In this document: positions 6,693 through 10,242 of the stretch, in pieces
Layout: every line of letters starts with the position of its first letter
How positions within the stretch are numbered: position 1 is the first letter of the stretch
Assembly (NCBI GenBank): GCA_026193435.1
Contig: JAPHUN010000266.1
Span: 1-10,242, forward strand
Source: Chlorobium sp.
GTDB lineage: Bacteria > Bacteroidota > Chlorobiia > Chlorobiales > Chlorobiaceae
Length of the DNA: 10,242 nt
Direction of reading: 5' to 3'
Made by a program: the position numbers and the translations under genes
The notes under the pieces: generated by a model
Database searches by the model: none
Told to the model about the DNA's origin: nothing
What the model saw: the letters and a program-made list of their open reading frames with translations, nothing else

Positions 6693-7877
6693 ATGAGCAG
6701 TTTCGATTTTTCGCTTCTTCGTCAACCACGGGTATATTTTGGCCCGGGCAGGTTTCAGGAGATTCCTTCTTTGATCACGGAGTTCGGCACTACCGTGCTT
6801 CTTGTTTGCGGGGCTGTTTCTCTGCAACGTTCCGGTGCCCTGTCTGTTCTTGCTGAAAGATTGGAGTCGGATTCCCTTGACTATCATCTCTGCACTATTA
6901 CGGGAGAGCCCTCCCCTGAACTTGTCGATCGCGCTGTCACTGAGTTTAGCGATGCCGGTATCGAGGTTGTTGTCGCGATCGGCGGAGGAAGCGTGCTTGA
7001 CGCGGGCAAGGCTATTTCGGCTATGCTTATGAAAAATGAGCCTGTTGAGCGGTTTATCGAAGGCCAGCCGGGTTTCAGGGAGCATGATGGATTGAAAGTG
7101 CCTTTCATTGCCGTCCCGACGACAGCAGGAACAGGTAGTGAAGCCACCAATAACGCAGTTCTGAGCAGTGTAGGAAAAGAAGGGTACAAACGCTCTCTCC
7201 GTCATCCGGCATTTGTGCCGGACATCGCTCTGATCGATCCTGAACTTATGCTCACCATGCCTGCCGCACTTACCGTCGCTTCAGGAATGGATGCATGTAC
7301 TCAGCTTCTCGAAGCGCTTCTTTCCCCGTTTGCCTCACCCTTTACAGAAGCTGTTGCCATCAGCGGAATAGAGTCTTTTTCCCGCTCCTTTCTGCCGGCC
7401 TGCGAAAAAGGCGCAGAGGATATCGATGCTCGCGGGGGGATGGCTTATGCCGCTCTTATGTCCGGAATTGCGCTGGCAAATGCAGGTCTGGGTATCGTTC
7501 ACGGATTTGCCTCATCCGTCGGGGGATTTGTAGATATTCCTCACGGTACGCTCTGTTCGACGCTTCTCTGCCCTGCGACAAGGGAAAATATTTACGCGCT
7601 TCGAGAGGGAGGAAGCGGTTATAGAGAATTTCTTTCCAGGTATGCTCGCGTTGGCAGGATATTGTCCGGTAACGATTCACTTGACGACAGGGATGCCTGC
7701 AATGTACTGATTGAGGTGCTTGATTCCTGGCAGCAGGAGCTGAATTTTCCACTTCTCTCGAATTTCGGGGTAACGGAAAAGGATCTTGATTATATTGTCG
7801 GCCGTACTCGATGTAAAAGCAATCCGGTTGACCTTGATGATCGGGTTATGAAAAAGATATTACAGGAACGTTTGTAA
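6693..7877 (+). CDS. Iron-containing alcohol dehydrogenase family protein
   Basis: This is a 394-residue cytosolic oxidoreductase of the iron-containing (group III) alcohol dehydrogenase family, which interconverts alcohols and aldehydes with NAD(P). The N-terminal nucleotide-binding half shows IGGGSVLDAGKA (GGGS at 97-100) and PTTAGTGSE at 142-150. The metal-binding half keeps Asp200 (SGMDACTQ), His270 (VHGF) and His284 (IPHG). The usual second ligand, a His four residues after the Asp, is Gln204 here. The His often found four residues after His270 is Ser. ATG 6693 is chosen because it gives the typical short N-terminus (SSFDFSLLRQPRVYFGPG); an in-frame GTG at 6639 and ATG at 6654 would add 18 and 13 residues. 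The substrate is unknown. It lies in an apparent operon between the WG-repeat and small lipoprotein genes. Confidence 0.9.
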   Translation: MSSFDFSLLRQPRVYFGPGRFQEIPSLITEFGTTVLLVCGAVSLQRSGALSVLAERLESDSLDYHLCTITGEPSPELVDRAVTEFSDAGIEVVVAIGGGSVLDAGKAISAMLMKNEPVERFIEGQPGFREHDGLKVPFIAVPTTAGTGSEATNNAVLSSVGKEGYKRSLRHPAFVPDIALIDPELMLTMPAALTVASGMDACTQLLEALLSPFASPFTEAVAISGIESFSRSFLPACEKGAEDIDARGGMAYAALMSGIALANAGLGIVHGFASSVGGFVDIPHGTLCSTLLCPATRENIYALREGGSGYREFLSRYARVGRILSGNDSLDDRDACNVLIEVLDSWQQELNFPLLSNFGVTEKDLDYIVGRTRCKSNPVDLDDRVMKKILQERL

Positions 7878-7890
7878 CAAGTTGCGTACC

Positions 7891-8166
7891 ATGAAAAAGA
7901 CTATCACCGTTCTTTTTTTGCTGACAGGGGTTATACTTGGCGGTTGTTCTCAGAAATTCCAGCGCGGAGTCAAGGATTTTCAGTCCAAATGGGTCGGGCT
8001 CGAGCGAAAGGTGACCGTGTACTCTGCGTCAGGAGAACCTGTCAGAACCTATGAGGGGCGTATCGATATAGAACCGACAGAGTATGGCAACAAGATCAAG
8101 TTCGCCCATGACGGTAACATGGTACTCATATTCAACATGGGCGTTATTGTCGAAGAACTTAAATAA
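7891..8166 (+). CDS. Small lipoprotein (DUF5052-like)
   Basis: This 91-residue protein starts with MKK, a hydrophobic segment and a lipobox ILGGC with Cys19, so it should be exported and lipid-anchored. The mature part is predicted to be beta-rich: KVTVYSASGEPVRTYEGRIDIEP followed by KIKFAHDGNMVLIFNMGVIVEE. From memory of the family this resembles DUF5052-type domains of unknown function, but that is a resemblance and not a search result. ATG 7891 is preferred; an in-frame TTG at 7882 would add MRT. It starts 13 bases after the dehydrogenase stop, which indicates co-transcription. Its stop codon TAA forms the first three bases of the 5-bp target duplication of the adjacent mobile element, so the insertion left the coding sequence intact. 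Confidence 0.8.
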   Translation: MKKTITVLFLLTGVILGGCSQKFQRGVKDFQSKWVGLERKVTVYSASGEPVRTYEGRIDIEPTEYGNKIKFAHDGNMVLIFNMGVIVEELK

Positions 8167-8168
8167 GA

Positions 8169-8297
8169 CCTGAGTTGATCGATTCAATAGTTGCTGCAAG
8201 TATCTCTGTATTATCACGTATCCATAACCCATCGGGTTTGCATGAATATGGTCAAAGATTCGCATCTGCAACATGATCGACAATCGCTCAATTCAGG
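8169..8297. mobile_element. MITE-like non-autonomous element, short copy (129 bp)
   Basis: It is flanked by a perfect 5-bp duplication TAAGA at 8164-8168 and 8298-8302. The left end CCTGAGTTGATCGATT pairs with the right end at 14 of 16 positions (reverse complement CCTGAATTGAGCGATT). It matches the element at 2941-3176 over its whole length except for a 107-base segment that is missing here. The missing part corresponds to a TCGCATC direct repeat in the other copy, of which one copy remains here at 8260-8266. The insertion lies between the stop codon of the small lipoprotein gene and the UPF0158 gene. Removing the element and one TAAGA leaves a 12-base gap between the two genes, so they were probably in one operon before insertion. 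Confidence 0.87.
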
Positions 8298-8312
8298 TAA
8301 GAAGTACACGCA

Positions 8313-8732
8313 ATGAATTTACACTATTCCGAACTCCGGATGGCCTTCGATTTTGTCAGTTCCCGTGATCAGGGGGAAAATATAGCCTATGCCGGCAGGG
8401 ATGACGGTGAGTTTTATTATTACTCACAGGTTCTCGGTCTTGATGAAACAAGAGGCAAGGATGTTCATTCCTCGAACTTCGAGTCTGTTCCTCATCGCGA
8501 TATCCTGAATCTCGGACGGGAACTTGCTTTCGATTTTATTGATGAACGTCTTGCTGAACAGTACGCGGTTGTGCGTGAATATTTTGCGGAGGAAGATACG
8601 GCCGAGAGCCGTTTCTCTGATATGCTGCAATCCCATGGCCTGCTTCAGGCCTGGAATGAGTACAAGGCTGAAAAAGTAGAAAAGACGCTCAGAGAGTGGT
8701 GCGCGCAAAAACAGATTGAGCTGGACGACTGA
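8313..8732 (+). CDS. UPF0158 family protein
   Basis: This 139-residue acidic soluble protein resembles the UPF0158 family of unknown function. The pattern is a short N-terminal module (LRMAFDFVSS...YYYSQVLG), the FESVPHRDILNLGRELAFDFI segment, a helical stretch with EEDTAESRFSDMLQSHGLLQAWNEY, and the C-terminal EKTLREWCAQKQIELDD, where the family's conserved WC is visible. No signal peptide or membrane segment is present. The start ATG 8313 has a weak AAGAAG ribosome site (8299-8304), part of which is supplied by the target duplication of the neighbouring mobile element. The gene was probably the last of the 5038-8732 operon. It ends 21 bases from the convergent SET-domain gene; I see no convincing terminator in that gap. 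Confidence 0.75.
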   Translation: MNLHYSELRMAFDFVSSRDQGENIAYAGRDDGEFYYYSQVLGLDETRGKDVHSSNFESVPHRDILNLGRELAFDFIDERLAEQYAVVREYFAEEDTAESRFSDMLQSHGLLQAWNEYKAEKVEKTLREWCAQKQIELDD

Positions 8733-8753
8733 ATCCTCCCGGTGTTCTGTCTT

Positions 8754-9224
8754 TCAGGAGATCTCAGGGATATTTCTTGAGGTCCACCAGTCATCCCCGT
8801 AGGTATAGAACAGCTCTTCGCCTTTTCGCAGATCTCTCAAGGCGTAAATTACCAGTTCAGGTCCGAGCGGTGTTTCTTCAAGATAGTAGGCGACATTTGG
8901 AACGGATGAGTGGTTAAACAGCATCCCGGTTCCCATGGCCACCAGTCTCTCTTTTTCGTTGTCTCCGTAGAAAACATAGTTGAGCAGTTCCCCGCCTATA
9001 TCCTGTTCGTCCACTTCAAGTACCGGACAGCGTTCAATGGTGGTGCCGTTTTGAATGTTCTTTAACGCGAAAACCCCTCGTCCACTGACATTTGATTTGC
9101 CTACCCGAACAGACGGCAGTGAGCTATTGGCTGAAATTTTCTGAAAGGTTCTGCTGAGCAAAATACCCGCCGTCATTCCTGAGACGAACAGGATAGTATA
9201 GAATACAAAAGTATAGGGTTCCAT
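8754..9224 (-). CDS. Membrane-anchored SET-domain protein
   Basis: This 156-residue protein has an N-terminal hydrophobic helix (about residues 7-23, FVFYTILFVSGMTAGIL) followed by a short linker and a compact SET domain. SET motifs are clear: SGRGVFALKNIQNG at 47-60, GMLFNHSSVPN at 100-110 (the NHSxxPN cofactor motif, with Ser where Cys is common), and GEELFYTYGDDWW at 135-147 with the active-site tyrosine region. SET domains transfer methyl groups from S-adenosylmethionine to protein lysines. Pre-SET and post-SET cysteine clusters are absent, as in many bacterial versions. The anchor would place the catalytic domain on one face of the membrane; SAM availability suggests the cytosolic face. 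The ATG at 9224-9222 has no Shine-Dalgarno sequence. It follows a flavin disulfide reductase gene on the same strand after 72 bases. The substrate is unknown. Confidence 0.85.
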   Translation of the reverse strand: MEPYTFVFYTILFVSGMTAGILLSRTFQKISANSSLPSVRVGKSNVSGRGVFALKNIQNGTTIERCPVLEVDEQDIGGELLNYVFYGDNEKERLVAMGTGMLFNHSSVPNVAYYLEETPLGPELVIYALRDLRKGEELFYTYGDDWWTSRNIPEIS

Positions 9225-9296
9225 AAGTTCTGCCGATTACTGAAGGCTCAATAATACAAAAAAAACGGCAATCGACTGAAAAATACCCTATGGCTG

Positions 9297-10242
9297 CTAC
9301 ACAATTCTGTCCGGGTCGCTGGTATCCGGCATTTTACCCTGATAGCCGAAAAAGAACTGGAGAAGTCCTACCAGTGCGCCCGACTGTTTTCTGACATACC
9401 ACTGGTCTGCAGCTCTTCTGTTTCCCAGGGCATAGGTCGGGTAGGGATGGATGGTATCGGACATCTGACGGAGCGTCACTCCGTTACGCATCGCGAGCGC
9501 AAACTCGCTGATCAGTTCACCCGCATGAACGCCAAGAATATCGACACCGAAGATCCTTCCGTCAAAGCCCGCGGCATAGACCCGTATCCAGCCTTCCATT
9601 TCACTTTCCGTTATAGCCCGGTCAATTCTGCTGAACGGGAACCGGTAGAGCTCATATCCTGTGTTGTTCGTTTTGAGTGTTTCTTCGGTCTCACCTACAT
9701 GGGCCAATTCAGGCTCCGTGTAGGTACACCAGGGGACATGCTTGTCATCTGTTTTCATGGGGAGATGAGTAAGCATTTTGCTTGCCGCTACCTTTGCCAT
9801 GTGTTCTGCCATATGGGTGAATTGCAGCCCTCCGGCGACATCGCCGCAGGCGTAGATGTGGTGGCGGGATGTCTGGCAGCTTTCATTGACCCTGATGCCG
9901 CGTTTGTGTGTGTCTATTCCAGCAGCTTCAAGGTTAAGTGTCTCGATAGCTGCCTTTCTGCCTGAGGCGACAAGAAGAGCGTCTCCTTCAACAGAGAAGG
10001 ACTCGCCTGTATTTCTGTCTTCAGCCGTCACGACGATGCGGTTGTTCTTTTTTGCTACTTTCTTGACTGCCGTGTTCAGCCTGAAATTGATACCCTCACG
10101 GGTCAGCATGTCATGAAGCAGTGCGGATAGTTCAGGGTGATCATGGGAGAGAATTTGTTCTCCAAAATCAAACACGGTAACTTCAGACCCGAGACGAGTG
10201 AACGCCTGCCCCATCTCTGTGCCAATAGGGCCGGCACCGATC
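9297..10242 (-). CDS. MerA-like FAD-dependent disulfide oxidoreductase (3' part)
   Basis: The gene runs off the right edge of the window; about 314 C-terminal residues are visible. The first visible residues, IGAGPIGTEMGQAFTRLG, are the second Rossmann motif that binds NAD(P)H. Further on come VASGRKA, the FAD-contacting ACGDVAGGLQFTHMAEH segment and the dimerisation domain (WCTYTEPELAHVGETEE...). This is the class I pyridine nucleotide-disulfide oxidoreductase family of lipoamide dehydrogenase, glutathione reductase and mercuric reductase. Near the C-terminus the sequence reads HPYPTYALGNRRAADQWY, without the His-Glu pair of lipoamide dehydrogenase (HxHPTxxE) and so closer to mercuric-reductase-like proteins. 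The C-terminal Cys-Cys of true MerA is missing; the tail is LLQFFFGYQG. The redox-active CxxxxC would lie outside the window. The substrate is therefore uncertain. An internal ATG at 10214 is not the start. Confidence 0.88.
   Translation of the reverse strand, partial: IGAGPIGTEMGQAFTRLGSEVTVFDFGEQILSHDHPELSALLHDMLTREGINFRLNTAVKKVAKKNNRIVVTAEDRNTGESFSVEGDALLVASGRKAAIETLNLEAAGIDTHKRGIRVNESCQTSRHHIYACGDVAGGLQFTHMAEHMAKVAASKMLTHLPMKTDDKHVPWCTYTEPELAHVGETEETLKTNNTGYELYRFPFSRIDRAITESEMEGWIRVYAAGFDGRIFGVDILGVHAGELISEFALAMRNGVTLRQMSDTIHPYPTYALGNRRAADQWYVRKQSGALVGLLQFFFGYQGKMPDTSDPDRIV

Noticed and set aside
6564..7205. 213-codon minus-strand frame
   Set aside because: It is antisense to the end of the WG-repeat gene and the start of the dehydrogenase, with no domain and no upstream signals.
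8029..8283. Minus-strand frame across the short mobile element and the end of the small lipoprotein gene
   Set aside because: It joins antisense of a real gene to repeat sequence. It is not a transposase remnant that I can recognise.
8733..8753. Possible bidirectional terminator between the convergent UPF0158 and SET genes
   Set aside because: Only four-base complementarity (TCCT/AGGA) is visible, and there is no T tract on either side.
9225..9296. Possible terminator between the flavin reductase and the SET gene (T8 tract on the minus strand)
   Set aside because: The T tract is present, but only a five-base stem with a loop of about 30 bases could be drawn, and it is not placed directly before the Ts.
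9447..9965. 172-codon plus-strand frame
   Set aside because: It lies opposite the flavin disulfide reductase, which has clear family motifs; the plus-strand product shows none.

Overview
The window looks like chromosomal DNA of a green sulfur bacterium (Chlorobiota, perhaps the Chlorobium/Prosthecochloris group). This is an inference from the style of the proteins, the cobT/cobS arrangement, the frequent lack of Shine-Dalgarno sequences and the small dispersed repeats. No marker gene settles the taxonomy. Coding density is high and base composition is even. There is no rRNA, tRNA, CRISPR array, phage module or intact transposase gene.

Layout. Positions 1-47 hold degenerate heptamer repeats before cobT. 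Positions 48-2876 carry cobT, an alpha/beta hydrolase and cobS; CobT and CobS act in the late steps of cobalamin assembly. Positions 2877-3345 are non-coding and contain a small non-autonomous mobile element. Positions 3346-4802 carry an OsmC-family protein and a TDT/SLAC1-type membrane protein. Positions 4803-5037 hold a palindromic repeat and a promoter. Positions 5038-8732 form a probable operon: DUF134 HTH/zinc-ribbon protein, WG-repeat lipoprotein, iron-type alcohol dehydrogenase, small lipoprotein and UPF0158 protein. A second copy of the mobile element splits the last two genes. On the minus strand, 8754-10242 carries a membrane-anchored SET-domain protein and, upstream of it, the 3' part of a MerA-like flavin disulfide reductase that runs off the window.

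The strongest new observation is a family of MITE-like elements. Two copies (2941-3176 and 8169-8297) share about 87% of aligned positions, have imperfect terminal inverted repeats starting CCTGA, and are each flanked by a perfect 5-bp target duplication (CATTT and TAAGA). The second copy inserted exactly at a stop codon inside the operon. The copies differ by one 107-bp segment bounded in the longer copy by a 7-bp direct repeat. A second, unrelated family of long imperfect palindromes is also present twice, in opposite orientation (1102-1221 and 4809-4948). Other points of interest are a candidate leaderless promoter, an unassigned hydrolase inside the cobalamin cluster, and a bacterial SET protein with an N-terminal membrane anchor.
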